A stretch of DNA of 64,000 nucleotides from Chloracidobacterium sp. (lineage in GTDB: Bacteria > Acidobacteriota > Blastocatellia > Pyrinomonadales > Pyrinomonadaceae): NCBI GenBank assembly GCA_016716305.1, contig JADJWP010000002.1:1548501-1612500 (forward strand), in the 5' to 3' direction. A model generated the notes under the pieces. That model made no database searches, was not told the origin of the DNA, and worked only from the letters and a program-made list of their open reading frames with translations. Of the stretch, positions 51,423-60,660 are shown one piece after another. Position numbers and translations under genes: made by a program. The stretch's first letter is position 1, and each line of letters opens with the position of its first letter.

Positions 51423-53621
51423 TCAGATCAGCTTGTCGGGCGTGATCGGCAGTTCTCGGATCCTCTTTCCGGTGGCATGAAAAACGGCGTTCGCGATGGC
51501 GGCCGGAATGCCGACAAGGCCGAGTTCGCCCAGCCCTTTTGCCCCGAGAGGATTGACGATCTTATCTTCTTCGGGGACGAAAATGGTCTCGATCGAGCCT
51601 ATATCGGCATTGACGGGAACGTGATAACCGGCAAGATTCGGATTCATGATGCGTCCGATCCGATGGTCGATCTCGGTCTTTTCGGTCAAAGCCATGCCGA
51701 TCCCCCAGACGACGCCGCCCATTTCCTGGCTGTGAGCACCTTTAGGATTGATGATCTTGCCGGCGGCGGTTCCCTGCACGACGCGGGTGACGCGTACAAT
51801 GCCGATCTCTTCATCGACCTTGACCTCAACGAATTGAGCGCCATGCGATGCCGTCGCATATTTGCCGCGCTCGCCGTAATCGGGTCGCGTCGTGTGGGTA
51901 GCAGCAAGATGGCCAAGGTTGTTTCGGCCCAAAAGCTCGGCGATCGTCGAACCGGTGTCGGCCCGGCCTTTAACGAACACGCGTTCATTTTCGAAAACGA
52001 TGTTCTCGAATGCGACACCTGCAAAAGGCGAGCCCTCGCGTTTTGATTCGAGTTCGATCAGCTGTTTTTGAACGATCTGTGCGCATTCCTGCACCGCCGT
52101 ACCGACGCTTGCCGTCGTGATCGAGCCGCCCTGCGATGGCGCGGTCGGAAGATCGCTGTCACCGAGCACGAACTTGATCTTTTCGATCGGCAGGCCGAGC
52201 TGTTTTGCCGCGATGATCGAGATCGTGGTGTAAGTGCCGGGGCCGATGTCGGTCGTACCGCTTTCGACCAGCGCGGTGCCGTCGGCGCGAAGCGTAACGC
52301 GGGCAGACGAAGGAGCAAGAAATGCTCCCCAGGTTCCGGTGGCCATTCCCCAACCTACTAGCAGCCGCCCGTCACGCATAGATCGCGGCTCCGGTTTGCG
52401 GTCTTTCCAGCCGAATCGTGCCGATGCCTGCCGATAGCACTCCCGCAGTTCTTTGCTCGAAAAAGGCCTGCCCGTATCGGGGTCTTTTTCGGCATAGTTG
52501 ATCAGCCGCAGTTCGACCGGATCGATCTTCAATTTGTATGAAAGCTCGTCGAGTGCGGACTCGAGCGCAAATACACCCGAGACCGTCCCAGGAGCACGCA
52601 TCCAAAGCGGCGTCTGCATATCGGTCCGGGCGATCGCACCCGAGGTTCGGACGTTCGGACAGGCATAAAGGGTCCGTGAAACGCCGACAAGGTCTTCGGT
52701 AAAGTCCTCATGGGCCGACGTATTATGAACGGCTTCGTGAATGATCGACGTCAGCTTGCCGCCTTTATCGGCACCAATGCGGATCCGCTGTATCGACGCC
52801 GGCCGGTAGCCATGGGCGGTCGCCAATTGCCGGCGGGAATACACTACCTTGACCGGCCTCTTGGTCTCGCGTGCGGCCATTACCGCAAGCAGGGTGTTCG
52901 GCGTCGGCCTCAGCGATGCGCCAAATGCGCCGCCGACAAACGGCGAAAGAACGCTTATCTTCGTTTTCTCGATGCCGAAGTGGGTCGAGAGATAATTGCG
53001 AACGCCATCGACGCCCTGCGTTTTGTCATAGACCGTCAGTTTCTCGCCGTCCCAATTTGCGACGGTCGCGTGCGGCTCCATCGCATTGTGATGCTCGACG
53101 GGAATGATGTACTCGGCCTCGACCTTTACGTCGGCGGCGGCGAACGCCTCGTCCGGTGTGCCTCGAACAGGACGAGGCCGGCCCTCGATGCGTTTATCGG
53201 CTACCTTACGAAGATCGGTCGATGGCGGCTGTTCGTCATAGGTCACCTTTACCATCGAAGCGGCATAACGCGCCTGTTCGAACGTGTCGGCAACGACCAA
53301 TGCGATGGGTTGGCCGCTGAAAAGAATGGTATCGGTGGTAAGCGCGAAAAACGGCCGGCTGCGAACGCCAAACTCCTCGTCCGGCTGCTGCGATGCGAGC
53401 TTAGGTGCATTCTTATGCGTGAGTATCCTGACCACGCCCGGCTGCTTTTCGGCCTCCGCCGTATCGATCTCGCGTATCTTTCCGCGGGCGATGGTCGATT
53501 GAACAAGATAGCCGTAAGCGAGATCCGGAAAACGAAATTCAGCGATATACGTGGCCTTGCCGGTCACCTTTGCGCGTCCATCGACCCGGCTCGGCTGGTT
53601 CTTTAGATCGTCGGTCATCAT
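51423..53621 (-). CDS. paoC: Molybdenum hydroxylase large subunit, PaoC-like
   Basis: 732 aa, the length of E. coli PaoC. The active-site Glu lies in GLGELG and the cofactor-binding segments (FVGGAFGASLRPTPNTLLAVMAA, GSITTASVGTAVQECAQ) are present. This subunit holds molybdopterin cytosine dinucleotide and oxidises aldehydes in the periplasmic PaoABC enzyme. Its ATG overlaps the stop of paoB. No PaoD-like maturation chaperone lies beside it. A related xanthine/CO-dehydrogenase-like enzyme is the alternative. Confidence 0.9.
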   Translation of the reverse strand: MMTDDLKNQPSRVDGRAKVTGKATYIAEFRFPDLAYGYLVQSTIARGKIREIDTAEAEKQPGVVRILTHKNAPKLASQQPDEEFGVRSRPFFALTTDTILFSGQPIALVVADTFEQARYAASMVKVTYDEQPPSTDLRKVADKRIEGRPRPVRGTPDEAFAAADVKVEAEYIIPVEHHNAMEPHATVANWDGEKLTVYDKTQGVDGVRNYLSTHFGIEKTKISVLSPFVGGAFGASLRPTPNTLLAVMAARETKRPVKVVYSRRQLATAHGYRPASIQRIRIGADKGGKLTSIIHEAVHNTSAHEDFTEDLVGVSRTLYACPNVRTSGAIARTDMQTPLWMRAPGTVSGVFALESALDELSYKLKIDPVELRLINYAEKDPDTGRPFSSKELRECYRQASARFGWKDRKPEPRSMRDGRLLVGWGMATGTWGAFLAPSSARVTLRADGTALVESGTTDIGPGTYTTISIIAAKQLGLPIEKIKFVLGDSDLPTAPSQGGSITTASVGTAVQECAQIVQKQLIELESKREGSPFAGVAFENIVFENERVFVKGRADTGSTIAELLGRNNLGHLAATHTTRPDYGERGKYATASHGAQFVEVKVDEEIGIVRVTRVVQGTAAGKIINPKGAHSQEMGGVVWGIGMALTEKTEIDHRIGRIMNPNLAGYHVPVNADIGSIETIFVPEEDKIVNPLGAKGLGELGLVGIPAAIANAVFHATGKRIRELPITPDKLI

Positions 53622-54604
53622 AGGTTTGCCGCCCTCCCGAGTGCTTTTGCGATCGAACGCTGAACAAGGCGGACCTTATAAGCGTTTTCCGAAAGCGGTT
53701 TTGCATCCTGTACCGCAACTTCCGCCGCTTGCTGAAACAAGGTCGCTTCGGGCTTCTTACCGGCAAGTATTCGTTCGGACGCCTCGGCTCGCCAGGGCCT
53801 ATGGGCGACGCCGCCGATCGCAATACGTGCCTGTCGAATCACGCCGCCGCTTATTTCCAACGCTGCTGCTACGGAAACCAGAGCAAATGCATAGCTCGCA
53901 CGGTCACGGACCTTCAGGTAATAGGAGTTCGCTGCAAAATTGTTCTTCGGTATATCGATCGAGACGATCATTTCTCCATGCGAAAGGCTGTTGTCCACAT
54001 CAGGCCGGTCGCCGGGGAGGCGGTGAAACGCCGTGAAATTCATCTTCCGCTCCTGGCCATCGACAGTGCGTATCTTGACGGTCGCATCAAGTGCGGCAAG
54101 GGCAACACACATGTCCGACGGATGCACCGCGACACAAGAATCGCTCCAGCCAAAGATCGCCGAATATCGGTTCAGCCCGTCCTTTGCGCTGCAGCCTGAA
54201 CCGGGCTGACGCTTGTTGCAGGGCGTCCCGAGGTCGTAAAAGTAGGCACATCGCGTCCGCTGCATAAGGTTGCCGCCGTTCGTGGCCATGTTGCGGATCT
54301 GCGGCGACGCTCCCGAAAGTATCGCCTGCGTCAAAAGCGGAAATCCCTGTCGGATAAGCGGATGATTTGCCGTATCGGTGTTCTTTGCCAGGGCGCCGAT
54401 CGAAACTCCGTTACCGCCGAGCGAACGGATGAGATTAAGCGGAATGCGCGAGATATCGACCAACTCGCTCGGGCGGTCAATTCCCTCTTTCATCAGGTCG
54501 ATAAGGTTCGTCCCGCCGGCAATGAACCTCGCGTCCTTATTGGCGGCGACGAGCTTTACGGCAGCCTCGGCACCGGCCGGACGCTTGAATGCAAATGGCC
54601 TCAT
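53618..54604 (-). CDS. paoB: FAD subunit of molybdenum hydroxylase, PaoB-like
   Basis: 328 aa. FAD-binding sequences KDARFIAGGTNLIDLMKEG and GASPQIRNMATNGGNLMQRTRC are typical. The stretch after it holds C (in RCAYFYDLGTPC, GSGCSAKDG and SDSC), matching the four-Cys insertion that binds an extra 4Fe-4S cluster in PaoB. The longer frame's first 22 residues are not conserved-looking; ATG 54604 has GGAGG 6 bases before it. The start overlaps the paoA stop (ATGA). Confidence 0.9.
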   Translation of the reverse strand: MRPFAFKRPAGAEAAVKLVAANKDARFIAGGTNLIDLMKEGIDRPSELVDISRIPLNLIRSLGGNGVSIGALAKNTDTANHPLIRQGFPLLTQAILSGASPQIRNMATNGGNLMQRTRCAYFYDLGTPCNKRQPGSGCSAKDGLNRYSAIFGWSDSCVAVHPSDMCVALAALDATVKIRTVDGQERKMNFTAFHRLPGDRPDVDNSLSHGEMIVSIDIPKNNFAANSYYLKVRDRASYAFALVSVAAALEISGGVIRQARIAIGGVAHRPWRAEASERILAGKKPEATLFQQAAEVAVQDAKPLSENAYKVRLVQRSIAKALGRAANL

Positions 54605-55296
54605 TTCGCACCTCCTGCCTGCACGTCCTCGATCGCGGCGACGATGTTCGGGTAAGCCCCGCAGCGGCAAATGTTGCCGCTCATCCGCTCCTGTATCTCG
54701 GCCTTTGTCAGCTTTTGCCCGCGTGGAATGGCGTTAATATTCTCCGTAACGAAACTCGCCTCGCCGTTCCGTGCCTCTTCAAGCATTGCGACCGCCGAGC
54801 AGATCTGGCCGGGTGTGCAATAGCCGCACTGCATACCGTCGCGTTCGATAAAAGCGGACTGCATCGGGTGAAGCTTGTCCCCATCGGCAAGGCCTTCGAT
54901 GGTCGTCACTTTTCGGCCATCGCACATCGCGGCAAGCGTCAGACACGAAAGCTGTCGGCGGCCGTCGATGATGACCGTGCAGGCACCGCATTGGCCGTGG
55001 TCGCAGCCTTTTTTCGAGCCTGTCATCTCAAGCTGCTCGCGGAGGGCATCGAGCAGCGAGGTCCGCGTGTCGACCGGGAGCGTGTGCTCCTTTCCGTTGA
55101 CGCTGAGCTTGACGGTCAGCTTCTCGACCGCAATGCCGCCCTCGACCGCAGGCTCGCTCGCCACCGCCGGCACGGCATCGCCGATCTTGACCGCGGCAAC
55201 GCCTATGCCCGCGACCGCCGACTTCTTTAAGAAGTCGCGACGTGAACCATCGGCAGAAACAGCCTGATCCTGAAGAGGTTTTTTTTCGTCGTACAT
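54601..55296 (-). CDS. paoA: 2Fe-2S subunit of molybdenum hydroxylase, PaoA-like, Tat signal
   Basis: 231 aa. A twin-arginine signal (SRRDFLKKSAVAGIGVA, about 18-34) sends the complex to the periplasm. Two 2Fe-2S clusters are marked by GCDHGQCGACTV and by CGYCTPGQI with NICRCGAY. The ATG at 55296 is chosen because an extended -10 (TGCTAAAAT, TAAAAT at 55317-55322) lies just upstream of it. First gene of the paoABC operon. Confidence 0.92.
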   Translation of the reverse strand: MYDEKKPLQDQAVSADGSRRDFLKKSAVAGIGVAAVKIGDAVPAVASEPAVEGGIAVEKLTVKLSVNGKEHTLPVDTRTSLLDALREQLEMTGSKKGCDHGQCGACTVIIDGRRQLSCLTLAAMCDGRKVTTIEGLADGDKLHPMQSAFIERDGMQCGYCTPGQICSAVAMLEEARNGEASFVTENINAIPRGQKLTKAEIQERMSGNICRCGAYPNIVAAIEDVQAGGAK

Positions 55297-55316
55297 AGTT
55301 TTTGTTTGGAAACGCG

Positions 55317-55325
55317 ATTTTAGCA
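55317..55325 (-). promoter_or_regulatory. Extended -10 promoter of paoABC
   Basis: On the minus strand TGCTAAAAT: TAAAAT (55317-55322) with a TG-N extension; weak -35. Transcription near 55310 gives a leader of about 14 bases. Confidence 0.45.
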
Positions 55326-55378
55326 CAATCATCGCGTGTTTCCTAGATTCCGGATCGCCGCTGACGTTTAGCCGCGGC

Positions 55379-56263
55379 TCACTTTTTCGAACGCGGATGA
55401 AAATCGTCGTACGCCTTTTTCAGGTGGGCGTCCGTTATGTGGGTGTAGATCTGCGTGGTCGAGATATCGGCGTGGCCGAGCATCTGCTGGACGCTGCGGA
55501 TATCGGCGCGGTTCTGAATAAGATGCGTGGCAAAAGAATGCCGAAGCGTGTGCGGCGAAACGCCCTCGAACCCGCAGCTTTCGGCATACTCCTTGATAAA
55601 AGCGTAGATCGCCTGTCGGTTGAGCGGACTGCCATGGGTTGAAACGAAGAGGTTCTCGATCTCGACATGTTCGTGCTTGCGCCGAAGCGCGAGATAGCTT
55701 TTGAGCCATTCGACCGCGCTCGTCCCGATCGGTATTCTCCGCGTCTTGCTGCCTTTGCCGATCGTCGTGAGTATGCCGGCATCGATGTCGGCATCGCGGA
55801 TCTGAAGGTTAACGACCTCTGATACACGAAGCCCGCAGGCATACATCAATTCAAGGATCGCCCGGTCGCGAAGGCCGGTTTCGGTCGATGTGTCCGGCGC
55901 AAGAAGAAGTTGTTCGATCTCGGTTTGATTAAGAAAACGCGGCAGGTAAAAGCTCTTCTGGGGCGTATCGAGGTCTTCGGCTGGGCTCTTGCTGATATGC
56001 CCGTCCGTCATGAGGAACTTGTAAAAGCCGCGGATGGCGCTTATCAGCCGCCGCTTGGAGTTTTCGGAGACCTTTGCCCGAGAAAGATCGATAAGCCATT
56101 CGCGGAGGTCCGTCCGCGAAAGCGTGAGCATTTCAAGTGCGTTCTTATCGGCCCACGCCGCGAGCTTTCGCAGATCGCGCTCATAAGCCTCAAGCGAATT
56201 CTTCGCCAGGCCTTTTTCGACGCGAACGTACGAGATGTATTCGCGGATGAGGTCTCTCGTCAC
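55379..56263 (-). CDS. xerD: Tyrosine recombinase XerD
   Basis: 294 aa, the XerC/D length. The catalytic set is visible: Arg in YACGLRVSEVV, His-Arg in HTLRHSFATHL and Tyr in LGHADISTTQIYTH. It resolves chromosome dimers at dif, usually with XerC. XerC is not in view; XerD rather than XerC is inferred. Start is GTG, 7 bases after a TAAAAT box, again with little leader. Confidence 0.9.
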   Translation of the reverse strand: MTRDLIREYISYVRVEKGLAKNSLEAYERDLRKLAAWADKNALEMLTLSRTDLREWLIDLSRAKVSENSKRRLISAIRGFYKFLMTDGHISKSPAEDLDTPQKSFYLPRFLNQTEIEQLLLAPDTSTETGLRDRAILELMYACGLRVSEVVNLQIRDADIDAGILTTIGKGSKTRRIPIGTSAVEWLKSYLALRRKHEHVEIENLFVSTHGSPLNRQAIYAFIKEYAESCGFEGVSPHTLRHSFATHLIQNRADIRSVQQMLGHADISTTQIYTHITDAHLKKAYDDFHPRSKK

Positions 56264-56308
56264 GCCGCCTATTTTAACATCAAAGCCGCGTGTTCGACCG
56301 AAAACCGG

Positions 56309-58099
56309 TCAATATCCCTCAGCAGTGTTTTGCAGATACGGTGGACAATCTGCGGTCTCGTGCATCACTGGATCGTTCTCACGCATAAGTTCGAACGCCG
56401 CACGGTTCGAAAAATTAAAGGTCCGCAGATCGGTCATTTGGCCAAGTTCACGATAACGATAGTGCATGGTGGATTTCGCTTCGCATTGGTCTTCGGCCGA
56501 CATCAGCCGCAGTCCTTCGATGAGTGCCGGAAAGGCATCATCGCTCAGCCTCGCGTTGTAGTATGCGTCGAATTCCCGGCCCTGCTGCATTAGCTGGATG
56601 TTCTTGCGGGCTATGAAATCGTCAGGGTTCATCAGGTTGGTCGCCCCCAGAATGATGATGGCGGACCACAGCGCACCCCATGCGAAATTATTGCGATTTC
56701 CGCGAAGTACCGTCCAACCGAACCAAACAAAAACGACCGCCAGCCAGATCATAAAGACCATTGGATAAAAGCGAACGGTCGTCCAACCGTAGCCAAGCTC
56801 GCCGGTAAGCAGAATAAGACGCTGCATTGCCGAAGCCATGATGACGAAAAGCAGAGCGATCTGGACTCCCGCGAGCACGCGAAAGATCGTTTCGTTCTTT
56901 GCGTTATCGCGGCGGAGCAGCCAGTGTGACGCAAGCAGCATCGGCAACACCAGAAATGCGACGGCGACAAGTTCGCCGAATCCGCGGCGTGCAAAATCGG
57001 CAAGCTTGAGATCGGGCGTGTTCTGCACGAGGTCCATACCGCCAAAAAGGTATGGGATCTGAAAAAGGACGAAACTCAGAAACAGAGCATCGATCAGGCC
57101 GAGAATAATGATCGTCTCGACCCTGCCGAGCGTGAATACCTGCGGGAATTTTGTATTGTCCCAATTCTGCCAGTCGCGTTTTTGGGCTGCCGGTGCGGGT
57201 TCATCAGAAACCGCGTCGCTGTCGCCCCCGGTTCTGACTTCCGCATGCGGCAGGTCGGTAATGTTGATGTGCTCTACGACGGTGGCATTGTTGGGCAGCG
57301 ACGTGTCTTCGGCCTGCTCCGCGGCAAATTTGTCGACAAAGCTTGTCCCCGTTTCGCCGGCGTCGGTCTTCGCTTCTTGTTTTGCATCATCGGCCTTCGG
57401 GATCGGCGATGTTGCCGCCGCGGCCGCTCGCGTAAAGCTGTCGATCAGCGTTCCGCGGAAATATCCGGCCGTTAGCCATGCCAGCAGCGACGTGAGCATT
57501 ACGTGAGAGATCACGGTGTCGATATCAAAATTGACGATCCGGTTGGCAAAGTTCTCGAACGCCGCATCCGCCGCCATGAACAATGCACCGAATATCAATA
57601 CGAGCGGCAGCGCGATGGCCAGGCCGCGAAGAACCGAAAACACGCTCTTGCTTAGCCGGTTGCCGGGCATCTCTTTCCAATCGATGTCAGCGCCAAGTAA
57701 AACGAACGGTGCAAAGAGCGAACTGAGGCCGGACCATACGAATCCGGCGGCATAGTGAAACACGCCGGCGATGCGCTGATTGACGCCGAAGTTCGGCAGC
57801 ACCAGAACGCCCATGATGACGATGATCGCGATCGTGTCGTAAACCCGCAGCTCGATCGAATCGCGGATGAGATAGACCGATGCGAAGAAGATCATCGCCG
57901 CCTGAAGCGCAATGCTTCGCGGCGTAAGCAGCTCGGGCCGCCGGCGAATGGCGATCAGGAACATCGCCGCCGTAAAGACCGCCACGAAAAGAAATGCGTT
58001 CAGCCCCCAGGGCGTCGCACGCAGCATCAGGTTGCCAAATACACCGATGACCGATGCTGCCAAAAGTATCTCCGTTCCGGTCCGTGTTCGTGATCTCAT
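56309..58099 (-). CDS. DUF4173-family membrane protein
   Basis: 596 aa with about 12 membrane helices in two blocks separated by a polar loop (about 225-320). The C-terminal block (GELGYGWTTVRFYPMVFMIWLAVVFVWFGWTVLRG, ARKNIQLMQQGREFDAYYNARLSDDA) is that of DUF4173/DUF4153 proteins. Function unknown. It starts 6 bases after the stop of the winged-helix gene and so is the last gene of a four-gene operon. Confidence 0.85.
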   Translation of the reverse strand: MRSRTRTGTEILLAASVIGVFGNLMLRATPWGLNAFLFVAVFTAAMFLIAIRRRPELLTPRSIALQAAMIFFASVYLIRDSIELRVYDTIAIIVIMGVLVLPNFGVNQRIAGVFHYAAGFVWSGLSSLFAPFVLLGADIDWKEMPGNRLSKSVFSVLRGLAIALPLVLIFGALFMAADAAFENFANRIVNFDIDTVISHVMLTSLLAWLTAGYFRGTLIDSFTRAAAAATSPIPKADDAKQEAKTDAGETGTSFVDKFAAEQAEDTSLPNNATVVEHINITDLPHAEVRTGGDSDAVSDEPAPAAQKRDWQNWDNTKFPQVFTLGRVETIIILGLIDALFLSFVLFQIPYLFGGMDLVQNTPDLKLADFARRGFGELVAVAFLVLPMLLASHWLLRRDNAKNETIFRVLAGVQIALLFVIMASAMQRLILLTGELGYGWTTVRFYPMVFMIWLAVVFVWFGWTVLRGNRNNFAWGALWSAIIILGATNLMNPDDFIARKNIQLMQQGREFDAYYNARLSDDAFPALIEGLRLMSAEDQCEAKSTMHYRYRELGQMTDLRTFNFSNRAAFELMRENDPVMHETADCPPYLQNTAEGY

Positions 58100-58105
58100 A
58101 ATCGT

Positions 58106-58480
58106 TTACTTCCTTTTCATCGCCTTGATAAGTGCTTCCATGTGGTCGAGGTATCGCTCGAGCGCCTTGCGGCCGGCGGCGGTTATTTTGTATTCGGTCA
58201 GCGGCATGCGGCCGGCGAAGGATTTCTTCATCGTTACGTATCCTGCATCTTCGAGCTTGCGGGCGTGGACGCTGAGGTTGCCGTCGGTGGTGTCGAGCAG
58301 CGTTCTCAGTTCGCCGAAACTGAGTTTATCGTTCGCCGCCAACGCGCTGATGATGCCGAGACGCATCCGTTCGTGGATCACCTTGTCGAGATCGTTCGAG
58401 ACGGTCTCGGCCGCCTTCGCCACAGAAAGCCGCGGCGGCGATCCGTTATTATCTACCTTTGCTAAATTGGACTTCGCCAT
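58106..58480 (-). CDS. Winged-helix transcription regulator (MarR/PadR-like)
   Basis: 124 aa. A winged helix is recognised in LGIISALAANDKLSFGELRTLLDTTDGNLSVHARKLEDAGYVTMKKSFAGRMPLTEYKITAAGRKALERYL. The family represses membrane-protein operons that include its own gene. The presumed operator is the palindrome at 59551-59567 upstream of the operon. The start ATG 58480 is preferred; ATG 58522 is also possible. Confidence 0.82.
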   Translation of the reverse strand: MAKSNLAKVDNNGSPPRLSVAKAAETVSNDLDKVIHERMRLGIISALAANDKLSFGELRTLLDTTDGNLSVHARKLEDAGYVTMKKSFAGRMPLTEYKITAAGRKALERYLDHMEALIKAMKRK

Positions 58481-58580
58481 AAAATTCAAACGGCGCTTTC
58501 CGCCTTTTTCTTCTTTTCCCATTTCGTGGTCAATGTTTTCGTCACAAACACGAACTAGAAAAGGGGAAAACCCGATCAGA

Positions 58581-58883
58581 CTAGCTTCCCGCGAGCGGCG
58601 TCCCGAAAATGCCGACCGCGAGTTCCGCCCAAATGAGCAGGAATGCGAGCAATATCGCCGCGACCAAAGCGAGCCGATGGACGGACCGGACGACTGTTCG
58701 AAGAACGACTTCGATCGCGAAACCAGCCACCAATAACAATACGGCCATGGCGATAAAGTCGGACCCGCTCCAGCGGACCTCGTTCGTAAACTGCATTGCG
58801 ACAGCCGGAATGGCGAGCACAATTGCGATGCAGGCGACAATAACGATCGCGCGTTTGTTTTGGTCAAAAAATGTGTTTTCCAT
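58581..58883 (-). CDS. Small three-helix membrane protein
   Basis: 100 aa, with hydrophobic helices near residues 11-30, 40-62 and 70-95. I recognise no family. GGAGG lies 8 bases before ATG, and it begins 4 bases after the previous stop. The regulator gene follows after 100 bases. Confidence 0.65.
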   Translation of the reverse strand: MENTFFDQNKRAIVIVACIAIVLAIPAVAMQFTNEVRWSGSDFIAMAVLLLVAGFAIEVVLRTVVRSVHRLALVAAILLAFLLIWAELAVGIFGTPLAGS

Positions 58884-58887
58884 AGAT

Positions 58888-59511
58888 CTAGCCTCCGTAA
58901 CGCCGGGCGATCACTGCCCCAAAAATAATGTGAAGCAGGCCGAAGCTCGCGGCCATCATCTCGTCGCCGCTGCCTTTTGGCAGCGCCAGCGTTATTGCCC
59001 CGAGTACGATGAAGCACCAGCCCATCACCGGCACCGCGCGGACCGAATAGGCACCGCCGCCGATGACCGCCGCTCCGTAACAGAGCATCCACATCGCCGC
59101 CATCACGCTGTAATTATCAAACCGCCAGAGCCCGAACGTGAGAGCGATGCCGACAACGATCGGCGGAAAAAAGCTGTATGCAAATTTGCGTGCCGGCGTC
59201 GAGAATAGCGATTGGCCGCCGATCTTTGATTTCTGCCACATCGCTAGAAATCCGATCGCCGCCGCAAGAAACGCCTCTGTAACCCAGACGATCAGCCAAT
59301 CGCGAAGATAGATCTGGCCGTTGGCGATCACGGCCGCAACGATCGCCGTCACGCCCATAAGTATCCCGCCGTAACCCGGAACGGCCGTGAAGCTTGTCGA
59401 CCGCTCCATTGCATCGCGGATGTATTTCAAATTATCCAGAGCGCGGTCGCCGAGGCTGACGGGCTCGTCGGGCTCGGACTCGGTCTTGCGAAGTTGAGAA
59501 ACGTTTGACAT
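58888..59511 (-). CDS. Multi-helix membrane protein
   Basis: 207 aa with about five or six membrane helices and a polar N-terminus (VSQLRKTESEPDEPVSLGDRALDNLKYIRDAMERS). The family is uncharacterised; such genes occur with the winged-helix regulator. It is the first gene of the operon and its ATG is 8 bases from the -10 box, so it should be leaderless. Confidence 0.7.
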   Translation of the reverse strand: MSNVSQLRKTESEPDEPVSLGDRALDNLKYIRDAMERSTSFTAVPGYGGILMGVTAIVAAVIANGQIYLRDWLIVWVTEAFLAAAIGFLAMWQKSKIGGQSLFSTPARKFAYSFFPPIVVGIALTFGLWRFDNYSVMAAMWMLCYGAAVIGGGAYSVRAVPVMGWCFIVLGAITLALPKGSGDEMMAASFGLLHIIFGAVIARRYGG

Positions 59512-59519
59512 CGAAGGGA

Positions 59520-59548
59520 AATATATGCCAAGTAGTTCCGCTTGTCAA
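59520..59548 (-). promoter_or_regulatory. Near-consensus sigma-70 promoter
   Basis: On the minus strand, TTGACA (59543-59548), 17 bases, TATATT (59520-59525). Transcription would start at about 59513, 2 bases before the ATG. No ribosome-binding site lies between. Confidence 0.85.
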
Positions 59549-59550
59549 GT

Positions 59551-59567
59551 ACTTTGTATTACAAAGT
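59551..59567. promoter_or_regulatory. Operator palindrome ACTTTGT-ATT-ACAAAGT
   Basis: A perfect 7-base inverted repeat beside the -35 box; it should bind a dimeric regulator, most likely the winged-helix protein encoded by the third gene of the operon. That assignment is inferred from position. Confidence 0.7.
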
Positions 59568-59583
59568 TATTCGACATGAAAAT

Positions 59584-59601
59584 GGCGGGCCGCAGCCCGC
59601 C
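59584..59601 (-). terminator. Hairpin after cydB
   Basis: GGCGGGC and GCCCGCC (7-base arms, 4-base loop); on the minus strand ATTTTC follows the arm, a weak T-run. It may end the upstream cyd transcript. Confidence 0.45.
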
Positions 59602-59613
59602 GCAAAGCCCGGA

Positions 59614-60651
59614 TCAATGCTCCTGGCCGACAGAAACCTTTCCTTTGAACGTGCGGAAAAGGAATGTGTAATAGCCGAGTGCGATGATGATGCCGATCGG
59701 CCACCAGATCAGAGCGACGCTCAGCCCGTAATCACCTGCTCGGGCGTTGTAGACCGTCAGGCTGTTCGCCGGCTCGAGCGCCGGCAGCACGAGCGGGAAA
59801 AGCCCGTAAACGGCTCCGCCGAGCATCGTCGCGAGATAGACCGAAGACGAAAGAAACGCCTTTTTGTCGTCGCCCCTGGTGTTGAAGTATTTGATCGCCG
59901 CAAGCGAGGCCACGACAGCGATCGGGATCAGCCAGCCGACAGGCAATGCGAAATAATTATCGAGCAGCGTCGGGCGGACATACATCACGGCCCAAAGGCT
60001 AATGAGTGTGACCGCAACGAGAGCAAACCATCCGAGGCCGACGACCCTGCGGGCACGCTGGTTCATATCGCCCTCGGTCTTCAGGGCCAAATAGTTCGCT
60101 CCGTGAACGGCAAGGGCCAGAAAGGCAACAACGCCCGAAAGCACGGTGAACCAATCGAGTATCCCGGTCTCGCCGGTCGTTCCCCAGTGGGTGAAGAGCG
60201 GCTCAAAAAAATAGCCCTGTTCATCGAGCGGGACGCCGCGAATGACGTTGCCGAGAGCCGCTCCGTAAAAGATCGCGAGCAGGATGCTGGCAAGCGAAAA
60301 GACGAAATCCCAAAAGTTCGTCCACATCTGATTGTGCTCGAGCTGATGGCGAAGCTCGATGCCCGCTGCCCGCAATATCAGCAGCCAGAGCACCATCATC
60401 AGCGGAAGATAAAAGCCCGAGAACGCCGATGCGTAAAGCTGCGGAAACGCGAAATAGAGCGTTCCGCCCGTTGCCAAAAGCCAGACCTCGTTGCCGTCCC
60501 AAACAGGGCCGATCGAACGGATGACCGCCGCTCGCTCGGCGTCGCTGCGGCCGACGATGTAATGAACTATGCCGGCTCCGATGTCGAACCCGTCGAGGAT
60601 GACATAGCAGACCAGCATGAACGCAACTATCATGAACCACGTTAATTCCAT
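59614..60651 (-). CDS. cydB: Cytochrome bd oxidase subunit II
   Basis: 345 aa. It begins ELTWFMIVAFMLVCYVILDGFDIGAG, the CydB start, and contains IGPVWDGNEVWLLATGGTLYFAFP. It pairs with CydA to form the quinol oxidase. AGGAGGAGGAT lies directly before the ATG. It starts 9 bases after cydA. No small CydX is visible downstream. Confidence 0.97.
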   Translation of the reverse strand: MELTWFMIVAFMLVCYVILDGFDIGAGIVHYIVGRSDAERAAVIRSIGPVWDGNEVWLLATGGTLYFAFPQLYASAFSGFYLPLMMVLWLLILRAAGIELRHQLEHNQMWTNFWDFVFSLASILLAIFYGAALGNVIRGVPLDEQGYFFEPLFTHWGTTGETGILDWFTVLSGVVAFLALAVHGANYLALKTEGDMNQRARRVVGLGWFALVAVTLISLWAVMYVRPTLLDNYFALPVGWLIPIAVVASLAAIKYFNTRGDDKKAFLSSSVYLATMLGGAVYGLFPLVLPALEPANSLTVYNARAGDYGLSVALIWWPIGIIIALGYYTFLFRTFKGKVSVGQEH

Positions 60652-60660
60652 ATCCTCCTC

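Noticed and set aside
58481..59092. N-terminal extension of the winged-helix gene to 328 codons
   Set aside because: The extra 200 codons lie over two real membrane-protein genes in other frames and read as low-quality Arg/Ser-rich sequence.
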